Source: Heterotrichella gracilis
Lineage: Eukaryota; Sar; Xanthophyceae; Tribonematales; Xanthonemataceae
Assembly: GCA_032358255.1 (NCBI GenBank)
Contig: JAULBX010030263.1
Coordinates: forward strand, 62,001-126,000
Reading direction: 5' to 3'
Length of the DNA stretch: 64,000 bases
In this document: piece by piece, positions 12,142-24,300 of the stretch
How positions within the stretch are numbered: the stretch's first letter is position 1
How the letters are laid out: the number at the start of each line of letters is the position of its first letter
Program-made: the position numbers and the translations under genes
Notes under the pieces: generated by a model
Databases searched by the model: none
What the model was told of the DNA's origin: nothing
Seen by the model: the letters and a program-made list of their open reading frames with translations, nothing else

Positions 12142-15100
12142 ATGTCTGTTCTGCACTCGGTGTGAGTGAGACAGTCAAGTTCACACAGCTGAGCTGAGCC
12201 GGTAGCCGTGCTGGTGGGTGCTCAGCAGGTTACCTCAAGGCCTACCGTGAAGTTCAAGTGTGCCAACAAGGCTTGTGCAAACGCTATTCAACGTGCCCGC
12301 CACCTTGCTTGCCACTGTCCGTTGCCATTGAGCCGATCTTGTAAGTAACCGGGTTACCTCAACGCCTTAGGCATAAAACCGCAGTCCGCAGTCGCTGCGT
12401 GGAGGATATCCATGCATACTATCTGGCCACGGCTGTGGAGCATCTTTCAAAGTGTAGCACGAGTGGTGTGCAGCACCTAAGGCTTTCAGAGTCGGTCCAT
12501 GACGGCACCAGTAACCAAGATAGCAGTAATGGCTGTTATTGGTGCGTGAAGGATCTCAAATCCGACCAGGGAAGCCCAATCACTGACTTATAAGCTGCTC
12601 TGCAATGAGGGCCTGGTGTGAGCCAGTGGGTTCAGTGGTGCCACTCTAGTAGACTTGTGGCTATGTCTTTCAGACTGTGCAACTCGTTTCAGGTGGTTTG
12701 ACTTGAAGAAGTGTGGGCGGTTCATTTGTCTGCAGTCTACAAGCAAGTTACAGAGTGCCACTAGGTAGAATGCAAAGTACCAGCATGATGCTCTGTGCTG
12801 CAGACTGACTGGCAGGTCATGACCAGTTCTCGTGACACTGTCACTTGACAAGTGACAATGTCAAAAATCAGCCATAACTGTAATCCGATACCGTAAGCCT
12901 TAGAGTGGAATGTGGCACAGGCGGCAAATGCACCACAGGGTAGTGGAGATGAGCTGGCTACAGATCCAGGACCAAGCCCTTCAACTTCATGGCAAGTGCT
13001 TGACACGCCAATTCCTTCACCACCCAAGGTAAGTATGCCACTGACACTATCAGGTCAAATTCTGTGACTTGCGTATGCAGTCTGCCACATTTTACATTCA
13101 ATCCAATTTGGCTGCAAGGTCACCGTTGTATGCCCTGAGAAAATGTCTGAACGATACCGGAAGCCTTGGCGACGGCAAGTAGCCTACTTCAACCTGTATG
13201 CCACCATGTTCCTTAAGAACACTGTGTCTGTTAGGACCAACGACACTTCCAAGTGGATGATGACAAAACCCAGCTAAGACAGGCAGTGACTGGACTGGTA
13301 CAGCTGCTGCCCCCCACCAACCCAGCACTTTGGACTACTGCAAGTGTTGGTTCCTCGGCACAAGCGCTTGCCATGCAAACCCTGGTGAACATGTTCAAGG
13401 CATCCCAGGTGGATGGACAGGTCCTCAAGGTGAGTTGTTACAGTGATGTGCGCTTGACCAGGAATGCAAAGGAAACACAACATTATTGAGAGCACTGGTG
13501 ATTGTACTAGTGGATGGACAGATCTTGCAAGCCAAGCAAGGGTCTTGCAGTTGTCCCAGTATCATACAGTGATCATTATGTTGCGCAGCGCTTGAAAATC
13601 ACAATGTTCATAGACTGATCGTACCAGTAGCAGGTGCTTTCAAAGCTCGGAGCAGCCTGTACAGCTGCATAGTTGTCTGTACCTTGCGCAATGTGACAAT
13701 TACATTGAAGGCTTACCCTAATAGGATTTAGGGTCCTCAATTTAGGGCTCAGGGCTTAGGATCAAGTTGAGTAGTACACACAAATCAGCGTATATCTGCC
13801 TTTGCTCCAGGATGCGTTGCTCCTTCCAGTGTGCACTCTTCTGTCACACCCACCCACGGACCCAGCATTGGAGCTGTACCACGCAGAGGTCAGCAGGTGG
13901 TACCTGTTGCACTTCCAGGGGCTTCTAGGACCAGCACCTGGGGCAGCATGTGCAAGCCCTGCCTCGGAGAAACCAGTGAATGATGCCAGCAAGGTAGCAA
14001 GATTGACACTGCTTTCTTGTTGTTGATCAAGACGGGGAGCGGTTGATTAGCAGTCTTGCAGCGTCATCGTACACAGAATGGGATGCACTGATACCATTGG
14101 CAGTATCACTGCATGATATACTATACGATAACTTATACTTTTTTTAATAAGCGGACGGTACCCAAGTATGTTATGTTACATCATACCCCCAGCTGTCACA
14201 AGCCCAGGTCCAATGCCTGGTGGCACTATGTGGTTGGTTGGTTCTGAATCACTGAACTCAGTTATGTGCCTTGGTGCCTTTTTAGGATGTACCATATGAC
14301 GAGTTTGTTTCTCTGCTGTTGGAATGCGGGTACATGGAGAAGCTGCTGAAACTGCTGAGACATCCAACACTGGCTAAGGACGCTGTTTCAGGCATTTTGG
14401 CCCTGCTGAATACTGAAGCTGGTGCTCCTTGCAATGTGTTTTTGGAACAGCTCTACAGGTGCGTGCCTGGGAGAATGTGGGTACATGAACTTCATCATTG
14501 AGTACTACTAGGTCTACGGCGTCGCAGGGTCATGGTTTCAATGCATCACAAGTTTTCAGGGTATGGATTGCTCAATTTTTTGGATATTTTTGAATACCCA
14601 TGGGAGGTAATATGGCGTATACCACATTGTTGGCGTGCCACGCCCAAAGATGGCCAATCACATCAGTTGTTACCATTCACTGTGCAGGTACCTGCTTGAG
14701 CGCACTCCGTTGGAGTGGACCACACCAACTGCCCAGAGGCTGTGGCTGGCCATGCGCTCCTTGGTGCAGGGGAAAGGAGTATCAGGGTAAGCATGCTCTG
14801 CAGGTCCTCAAAGCCATAGTGGTATTTATGTCAGACCCAAGGGTTGCCTTGTATGTTGAAAATCCACAAGGTAGGCACGTGCAACATGAAATCATTGTAC
14901 ATTGTCATGATGGCGACACCAGTGTATGTGGAAGCGTGAGATGCAAGTCGCTGTGATGCACTGTGCCTACCTGGCTACGTATATAAACTATATTACTGTC
15001 AGAATCAATGCATGCAGGCATGTAAGTAATTAATGTAACAATTCGACTCTGTGTGCACAATCTGCAGGTGTGCAGCCACTCACCTGTATCATTCATGCTT

Positions 15101-16920
15101 CTCTCCCAGCTGGCACTGTAGCATTTGACACCAGCCGTGGCAGGTGGAATGTTTCACAGGAGTATAAAGCAAAGGTAATTTTCTTAATATTCCCTTAGCG
15201 GCCCCGGCAGTGCCACCTCAATGTCATGAGTTAACTCGCTGAATTAATGCAGTTTGACACGTCGTCTACTGTCAAGGTGAATTGCAGGGTTGAAAATGTG
15301 ATACATACGATGGCATCATAACTTTGTCTCCAAACTGGATGTACTATACCTCAGGAGTGTTGCTGTGCCATTGGTTGCCAGCTGGCAAATTTTCACTGGC
15401 CACTGGTGTCATGCAGGTGAACTCCATGCATGTTGTGATGTCCAAGCTGACCATGCCATGTGGATCAGCGCAGCAGCAGCCAATGGCTATTCGCCAGATG
15501 CCCCTGGATGGGTGCCCAATCCAGGATCTGATAGGTGGAGATGCAATCACGTTCCATATGGTGTGTCACAACAACGTGCCTGCAGCGGTGCTACCTGCAG
15601 TCCTCAAGCTGGCTGAGCTAAAGATGGGGGGGGACTCAGTGACAGACATAGCCACGGTAGGTTCCCTGGTGCATGTATGTGCCCAATGCTGTTGTTATGT
15701 ACATGCATACAATTTGCTGTGGCCTGTCACAGTATTTATTTGAGATTTACGCTATTGCAAAGCTGGCTCCTTTCTCACTCTGTCACTACCTCAGTCAATG
15801 CCCTCATACTTGAGTTGAGGAGCATAGTTATTTATTATTAATTAATAATGTATTTTACCCTATTGCAAAAAAGCCTCCCTCAAGAAGATTTATTCTTTTA
15901 TATTTAGTACATGTGACGTTATAATGTGCAAACATGTATTCTAACCCGACTGGTTGTTTGCTGCAGGCGGGGAAGCATCTGATGGAGCTGGCACCCACGG
16001 GCTATGCCATCCTGCCTGTTGCGCCCATATGGATGTACACCCACTCATCAATCTGCATGCTAGATGGTTTCTCCTGCCAATGGCAGTGGTGCTCCCATGC
16101 AGAATCCCTCATGCACACCTACCTGGCCACTCACCCGGACTGGCCCCAGTGCCAATTCACCTGCGGCAACAACCGCCCCTACGAAAAGGGCAGCCCGCTG
16201 TCCATCGCCCTGTCCCTGGCTTCAGTGCCGGCCGCCATGCAGCAGGATGCGGCTGGTTTGGAGGACGAGGACGCCCTGCGGCTGCTGTACGTGAAGGAAG
16301 ATGCAGTGCAGGCGGATGGCCTCCACGTGTACCTGTTTGTGGATGGGCTGGTGCCGCGCTCACCGCATGTGGCTGAGGGGGCGAGAGATGGCGCTGTAGG
16401 GGTAAGGCGCAGGCTCAAGGCTCGCCGGCCAACGCCAGGTGGAGGGTTAAAGGTGGCGGGGAGCCAGGTGGTGGAGGTGCAGCAGCAGGCTCATGGGGGT
16501 GATGCTTCCCAGCGCCAGGTGGCGGTGCCTACGCAGGCTCCTTCAGAAGGAGCTCCGGGACCCACAGGGCAGCTGGCGGTGACCCCTGAGGATCCAGTGA
16601 CCCCACCACCTCATGTGGGTGGTGGGGTGGGTGGCAGGACTGCCCCTGTGGCGGTGCAGGAGCAGCAACTTGCAGGTGGTCTGCCAGGGGGGCAACAGGG
16701 AACGGTGTGCAAGAGGAAGAAGAGCAAGGGGAGGAAGAAGCGTGGCAAGGTGTGCAGCACAAGCGGGACGGTGGGTGGTGGTGCCACTGGCGTGAGGCTG
16801 AGCATGTGCCCATGTGGGGCCGCCCAGTACTGTGACAAGAGCTGCCAGAATGCGCACTGGGGCCAGCACAAGGCGGAGTGCAAGGCAATACGGGCAGCAC
16901 AGGGCTCCTTGGTGGCATAA
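12142..16920 (+). CDS. Protein with C-terminal MYND-like zinc finger, function unknown
   Basis: Model of twelve exons, about 777 aa: 12142-12159, 12229-12340, 12385-12510 (or to 12525), 12904-13028, 13235-13429, 13811-13993, 14286-14458, 14688-14763, 14804-14870, 15110-15174, 15417-15656, 15967-16920. Exons from 13235 onward are firm; the first four are less sure, and the start rests on phase and a weak GTGTGA donor. The middle is helical and leucine-rich (SLLLECGYMEKLLKLLRHPT), with no family I recognise. The last exon has a basic patch (CKRKKSKGRKKRGK) and then CPCGAAQYCDKSCQNAHW followed by GQHKAEC, the second half of a MYND finger. The first Cys pair is degenerate (VCSTSGTV), so one zinc site may be lost or built differently. 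A Cys/His-rich stretch near the N-terminus (CANKACANAIQRARHLACHC) may bind metal. MYND fingers generally bind proline-rich partners; no specific role can be given. Confidence 0.6.
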
Positions 16921-18355
16921 AAGAGGTGGCATGACTCTGAGTCAGTGGCAGTGGCTGGCAGCAAAAACATTGGAATAAATCCTGCATTCAATGCAATTTG
17001 GCATGCCAGGATGCTTGCCTCAGGATTGCATCGCCAATGCCCACATCGCCACTGCAGTAAAATTACTGAATCATCATTATATCATTCTGTACAAATATAT
17101 TCAATTTGGAAGGCAATGGTCTGGCATTAGCCGGTGTGTAGCTTCAAGTTGAAAGCCGGCTAATGCCAGGCCTGACTCTGTGTTTTTGAACATTGTTGGT
17201 TGTGGTGTGCCGCTGTGTGTGTGGGCGTTTTGTTTGTTTCCAAAAGGGTCTTTCCTTCTCACATGCCTTCCAAATTGGCTATCCAAGCTGTCGATGATAT
17301 TAACTGATTGCCTTCATGGATCAGATTAGATTGCGCGGCTAGAAGCATTAAATCAAATTTTGCAAGCTTTCAAAGCAGTGCTTTGGGCTACGAAAGCTAG
17401 CTCTGGCAACTTGAAATCCACACCAGACTGGTGGTGTGCCCTAGTATAATACCTTCAACGTACTCTAGGCTGTTTGCACAAGGCCACAATCAATGTGGCT
17501 GCAAAAGAATAATGTCGTTCAGATACTGTGCAAAGGGCAAAATTGAGGTCAGCCTCTGTGCCACATTCCAGCAAATTGCACCCCTGCGAGCCAACAAAAC
17601 ATGCCCTGAGCCCACCATCTAGTAGTATTTGTAGGGCACATGACCCAGATTTGTTTTTCACCTAACTCTGTGAGTCTCAAAGGAGAGTTCACTGCAACCA
17701 TAAAGCCATCGTTGAATCACAATCGCCCACAATGGGGACGCATGCACCACTAGCTGTACGTAGCGTGCTAGCAGCCGGGCAAAAAGGGTGCCAAAAAAAT
17801 ATTGCCAAGCCATGCAGCGCACAGACAAAAACCTCCAGCAGTGCGCTGCATATAGATTTGGGCGCGGCATTATGATGTGATCAAGCTCGCCCAAAATGCA
17901 CTGGCACAGCCTGTTTATAACACCTGGTACAGCATTCATGACCGGCCATTGCCGCCCAATTGGGGCGGATGGCTTTTCCAACTACACAGTAATGTACACC
18001 CCAGGTGAAACAAAATGAATGTGGGGGGAATTACAAAAATGGCCGGCAGGAAAAACCATGCTGCCTGATCATGACTGAGAAACTACACAAGCAGCTGATT
18101 GGGTGCACACCCATTGCTGCACGGCCCTGATTGGCCCTCTGAACCCCTTCCACGGCTCAAGCTGGAGCGCACACCATGAATGCCAGATGGCGGTGTTTTA
18201 CCTTGTTGTTTTGTGTTATAGAGCGTCATTGCGTTTACCCATCCCACCGGTCCCTGCGCAACAACATCCGCATGACCCCCATTCCCGTCCGCCTATCGCG
18301 CCGCGGCATCATCATCATTACGTTCTGCATCCGTTTGTTGCGAGCCCTCTACCCC
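16921..18355. other. Convergent intergenic region with nested inverted repeats
   Basis: Lies between the stop of the MYND gene (plus) and the stop of ATG11 (minus), so it holds two 3' UTRs. An AATAAA sits at 16974. The nested inverted repeats at 17102-17277 are listed separately. No coding frame is recognisable. Confidence 0.5.
17102..17277. repeat. Nested inverted repeats, hairpin-forming
   Basis: Inner arms CTGGCATTAGCCGG (17121-17134) and CCGGCTAATGCCAG (17155-17168) are perfect over 14 bp around a 20-base loop. Outer arms near 17102-17116 (CAATTTGGAAGGCA) and 17263-17277 (TGCCTTCCAAATTG) pair over 14 bp. It begins about 180 bases after the MYND gene stop. It could be a 3' UTR structure, a small non-coding RNA hairpin or a decayed MITE. 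Confidence 0.65.
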
Positions 18356-21300
18356 TCAAGACACACCCCCTGACATGTCCCCTGTTGCCTCCTCACCCGC
18401 ATCGTCATCCGCCACGCCCTGCGCCTCCTCACCACAGGCCATTGCAGGCGCAGGCTGGGTGAGCAACGCAACCTGCACCCCGCCAGATCCCCGCTCCCCA
18501 CCAGCACCACCCTCCATTCCAGCACCTGCCGGCTGCGGCGGGGGGGTATCAGGTGGCGCAGCTACTCCGCTGCCCTCCTCAACGCCTGCACCTGGGGTGT
18601 CCACCGGTGGCGGAACCCTGATGAGGGTTTCTGGGGCTGTAGCCGGTGCCGCCTCGCCCAGGGACACATTGCTGTGTTGCGACTCGCCTGCCTGGGGTGC
18701 ATCCTGGAGACCTTGCTCCGCTGCAGCTGGGGACAGAATTGCTGCCGGGAGTGCATCTTGGGGAACTTCCCCACTTGCAGCTGGGGATTGAGGGCTGTCC
18801 TGAAGCACCTCCTGGGGACCATGCTCGCTTGCAGCCGGGGACGGTATTGTTGCAGCAACCACAATTTGGGGATCCTGCTCGGCTGCAGCTGGGGATTGTG
18901 GGTTGCCCTGATGCGCCTCTTGCGGACCCTGCTGACTTGCAGCTGGGGATAGGACTGCCTCCCGATCGGCCTCCCAAGGATCAAGCTCGGCTTGCCCTGA
19001 TGATTGAATTTCTCCTTGGCGCGCCTCCCGGGAATCGTCCTGGCTTGCCACCGCCTCCACGGCAGCTGCGCCTGGCTCGCCCTCGCCCTTTTGGGAGCCC
19101 TCACCCAACCCATCCAAGGGAGCCTCCAATGTCCCCCCAGCAGCACGCACAGCGGCGTCGCTCCCTGCAAGGGCAGCACCCCCTTGCACCCCGGCTTCAT
19201 CACCAGGCGCTGACATGGCCTCCTCTGCTGTGTGGCCCCCGTGGTGCCGACCGCCAGCCGACCCCAGGACCACCTGTGCGACCCTTGGCAGGGTTTGCAC
19301 ACCGCCAGCCGCTGGTGGGGCTGGAGGTTGGGGTTGAGGTGGGGGTGGTGACATAACCCTCGGCGGGGTTGGGACCACGCCACTTGGCGCCTGTTCCCCA
19401 GGGGGTTGTTGCGCTGGGGCAGGGGTGGCAGCAAGAACGGCAGCCGGGAGGGCTGGCGGCACCACAACTGGCGGGGCTAATATTGCGCCACCTGGCACGA
19501 CATCCCCAAGCACCTGACCCTCAGCGGGGTGTTGTACTGGAGTGGGCTCATCCATGGGGGCGGCAGGGGGTGAACCGGGCGCTGGCTGCTGCTGCTGCTG
19601 TTGTACTTCACCGCTTTCCTCCCCTTGCAGCAGCGGATTGTGGGCAGCCCCCACCCCCCCCTCCTCCGGTGGTAATATAGCCACCCCACCGCTGCTCCGG
19701 CTGCTGCCCAGCGACCCACCACCACCACCACCACCAGAAGCACCACCGCTGCCCCGCCCCAGCACCGCCGATGCGTGCGCTGCCATTGACAGGTGGCCCT
19801 CCAGGTCCCTTACCCGCTGCAGGTAGCGCCCCTCCTGGGAGTGCGCGGCTTCCAAGTTGCGCTGGAGTTGGTTGATCAGGGCGTCCTTGGCCTGCGAGAG
19901 GGAATATAGGATTTAGGGATTAGGGTTGAGGTGTAGGGTTTGGACGGCGTCCAGAGTGCGCTGCATGATGGTCGATCAGGGCGTCCTTGGCATGGGAGGC
20001 GGGGAGTAGGGTTTAGGTTTAGGGTCTAGGGATTGGGTGAGGCAAGAGACAGGGGGCCCATATGTGGGTGAGGTGGCAGGGAGAAATTGTACGATATAGA
20101 GGTGAAACATGGTCACACACACCCACACCCTCCCGCAGGACCTCCCACCTGCAGAGCCTTCTCAAACTTCACAGCCGCGCCCTCCTCGCCACCTGGCCAC
20201 TGCGCCACAGCTGGGGCCACCCCACCTGGCGCTGCAGCAGGTGCCGCCACCTGGCGCCCGGCTGCGCGGATGCACTTGGATGCGTCCAGTGCGATGTGTG
20301 CCGCCAGCTCAGCACGCAGCCGCGCATTCTCAACCTCGAGGGAGGGCTGGGAGGCTGCAGGCAGGGCGTTTAGGGATGGAATTAGGGTTTTGGCACAGTG
20401 GCATTGTATGTTTCAACACTGTCACTTACACTTGTGATTAGGACAACTTGTATCCCATGACTGTGCTGCCACCCCCGCTCCACCCTCCCACCCACCTGCC
20501 GATTCACTCATGTGCTCCTCCTCTCCCCCTGCCCCCCCCTGCGCCTCCCCCCCTTGGCCCCGCAGCGCCAGGTGTCGCATGTCAGGCAGCGCCAGCTGGT
20601 CCAGCTCCTGCCTCAGCCTGTGAACCTCCTCTAGGGTAACCGAGGCCAGGTGGGGGTCGGTGGCGGGCACATGCACCTGAGGTGCAGAGGAATATCGGGT
20701 CAGCCAAAAAAGCAGAAAAAAAGGGGAGAGAAGGGCTCAACGAAGGGCCTTGCAAGGCTGTCTTGTCATTTTGCGTGTTATTCGCATACACTGGCACTCG
20801 TTAAACAGACGCATAGAGGAGATAGAGAAGGTGAATGCCCCACTGTCCACCAAATGTCCCCTATTATCACCAATTGCCCTTACAATGGATGGCAAGGGCT
20901 TCAAAGCATGTACTTGAGTATACTGGACTTGCAGGCAATTTTGATTCTTTCCCTCCTGCCAGTTCCCCCTTTCCCCCCTCAATGTCCCTCCCCACCTGGC
21001 AGTGCGGCGGCTGCCCCGTGAGCCCCAGCGCCTGCATGAGGGCAGGGGGCAGGAACCGCTCCACCTGGCGGGAAAAGGCCTCCCGCTTGGCAGCCTCGCG
21101 CTCGCGAATGCGAGCCATGCGCTCCGCCAGCTGGCCCGCCTGGCTGCTGTGAAGCTCAGCAAAGGCCTTCCTGCAGGGTAGAAGGTGGGGGGTAAAAGGG
21201 GTAGATGAGGTGGGGAGGGGGGGTAAGCAGGTTGACCCCTGGCTATGGTGTATACATTGATGCAACAGTAGAACAATTGGCAAAAGCAAAAGACAAGTGT

Positions 21301-24300
21301 CGGAGGTTGATGAGGCTGCTTTCTGTGTTGCAAGAAAATCACTAGGAAGCAGGGTCTCACCTGCGCACACACTCCGCCAGGCAGGCCCGGTAGGCATGTG
21401 GCACGCATCCGGCCAGCGCCAGCTCGCCAAACGCCCCCTCCTGCCTGGCCGCCACCTGGCGGAACGCAGCCAGCTTTGAGCGCATGTCCCTGATCTTGCT
21501 CTGCTGCGCGCTGATGGCCTGGAGCTGACTCAGCACATCGCGGGTCATCAGGTTCTGCAGGGGGGGAAGAGATGGTGTATTATTGGTTTGTGATGAGGCG
21601 CAATCGGGTGTCAATGCGTGTGGGTAAGCACGCCTCGGGCCATCAGGTTCTTCAAGGGCGGGGGTTTGGGGGTTAAGTGACTAAGTGTGATGTGGTGCGA
21701 TTAGGTGTATTTTGAGGATTGTGAAGAGAGAGGTGGTGCTGTGATCATTTGTGATGAGGTGTAATCAGGTGTGAACGGGTGCGATGGCCTGGAGCTGGGT
21801 GAGCAGCCGTCGATTGATCTAGATGCAATGTATGATGACATTGACTATGATGCGATGTGATCAATGTTAATGCAATATTGATTCCAATCCGCTGCCCGCC
21901 CCCTCCCTCCCCTCCCCCACCTTGCACTCGCACACGTGCGCGGCAAAGCCCTCCATTTCCGCCCCGCACTCCCTCAGCCGCGGCAGTAGCACCCCTTGGT
22001 GGCTGGAGCTCATTGCCTCCGCCACCTGACATGCATCCAGGGGTTGGACGCTGCCCGAGCCATGTGGCTGGGTCAGGCGCCGCACAGCTTCCTCCACCAG
22101 GGTCTGGATCTTGGAGAAATCGGAGCCAAGCGCCTGGATAAGTGGGGGCAGAGCCTTGGAATTGGGCAGCAAGTGGTGGTGGTGGTGGTGTGTGTGTAGG
22201 GTTTAGGGTTTAGGGTGTGCAAAAGAGTGGTGCAACTCAGGATTTGGTGCTGCTCAATAGGGGTATAGGATGTGGGGTCCAGCCTCCTCCATCAGGGTCT
22301 TGATCGTTGAATAGACGAAGCTTAGGGTCTGAATAAGCGGGGGCAAATGGTGCAGATATGGCAGGGGTTGGAGAGAGGCGACAATGTGGTGCGTGCGAGG
22401 GACACATCTGCAGCGAACTTCCCAGCCACGCATGAATCATGTGGCATGATGAATGTGACATACACACACAGAGGAGCAGAAGTATACGTCACAACCTGCA
22501 CAACCGCTTCCAGGCACTCCCCCACCACCCAACCCCCCACCCGCCACCGCCACACCTGCACAATGGCGGCCTGCTCGCCTATGCTCCCCTGCACCTGCCC
22601 CATCCTGTGCTTAACCTGCGCCAGGTCCACCCTGGGAGCCTGCATGAACAAGGACTCAACGTCCCCCTGCAGGCCTTGGAACAGCCGACCGAGGTCATGC
22701 ACCTGCACAGGTGGGGGGGGGAGGGGTTGTTGGAAGTGGGAGGGGGGCTGGGGGGGTCAAGGGTAGTAAGATTAATACTAGGGACTTCTACAGGGCAATC
22801 AGCTGTTGGCTTGGATGCCTTGGATTGTAATTGTCTCTTAACCCTGAGGGGTGGGAGACAGCTGCGCCAGGCCCTGAAGACAGACTGACTGGCATTTATA
22901 CCACCCATCGAGACTGGGTAAGAATATGTTCTTTCCCTCAAAGCGCCAGCAGATCCCCACCACCCCACCTGCACCAAACAGCCAGCCATCACCACCACCA
23001 CCACCATTACCGACACATCCACCTGTGCCGCCCCCATCCATCACCCACACACCCTTTTCTGAAAGTGCCTGTGCGCCTGCCTGCAGTCCGTCGCCCACCG
23101 CAACAGCCCAAACCCTAGACCCCAAACCCCAACAGCCCAAACCCCAAACCCCTCACCTTTTCCTCAAAGTGCTTGTGCGCCTGCCTGCAGTCCCCAGCCC
23201 ACCGCTCCAGCCTCTCCCTGGGCGCCAGGTCAGACAGGCGCTGCCAGGTGGCGCTGCGGCAGGCGGGGTGCAGCTCCACGCCCGCCATCACCCGCATGTC
23301 AGACTCAAATTGGGACAGGCGCTCCTCCTGCGCCTGGTGGAGGGCCCCATACCTGTGGGGGTGGGTGGTGGTGGTGGTGCTGGGGGGTACAGGGGGGTGC
23401 GGTGGAATAGGGCTAGTGTAGGACAGGATTGCATGGCATCCAATGCAATCATTGGATGGCATTGCATGGGATCAACATTGCATGGATGCATGGAATCATG
23501 GATCCAATGATTGCATGGCATGTAGGCACTGTTGGCGGAAGCACTCCTGCAGGCGCATGCATGCAAATGTAGCTGTAAGTGCGTCACACTTACCTCGTCA
23601 TGAACTCGTTGTACTCCCCACATATGAAGGTGAAATGCACCTCCACGTTGGCGCGCGCAGCGTCTATGGCCAGCGCCTGAACCTCCTGCTCAGCAACCTA
23701 GGGACAGAGGGCAATGGTGTAGGGTTCAGTGGCTGCCAGCAAACACCCTAAGCAAAGGTTTTATAACACTGCTCCTTTAGCCGCGTCTATGGTCAGCCTC
23801 TGGACCTCCTGGATCAGCAACCTGGGGGTAGAGGGCCAGGGTTTAGGGTTTCTTTGCTATTGGCAAATACCCTAAGAAAGGGTTTTACAACACAGCTACT
23901 TGAGCCGCGCCTACCACCACCACCACCACCACCACAGCACCATTGCTACCCGCCTCCTGCTCACGCCCCCTGCGCCACCCGCAAGCACGCCTGCCCCGGC
24001 GCCCCGGCCCCCCTTCCCCCCCCGATACCGACCACCACCCATACCGACAACCACCCACCTGTTGCTGTGCGTGCGCCCATGCCGCCTGCGTGGCCTGCCA
24101 GTGCGCCTGGCCCAGCGCCGCGTGGTGCCTAAACTGGCGCTCATAGTCTGGCAGGGCCTTGACCAGGGGGCTGGCAGCCGAGTCAAGCAGGTGGGGCTCA
24201 TATTGCACGGAGGAAGGGGGGGGGACTGCGGGGAGGGATGGGTGAGGATGAGGAGGGGCTGGTCAGTGTGGAGGGAGGTTTGGGAGGGAAGATCGGTGCA

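Noticed and set aside
18646-19356. 236-codon plus-strand open frame and a 301-codon minus frame
   Set aside because: Both are shadows of the GC-rich, repeat-containing last exon of ATG11.
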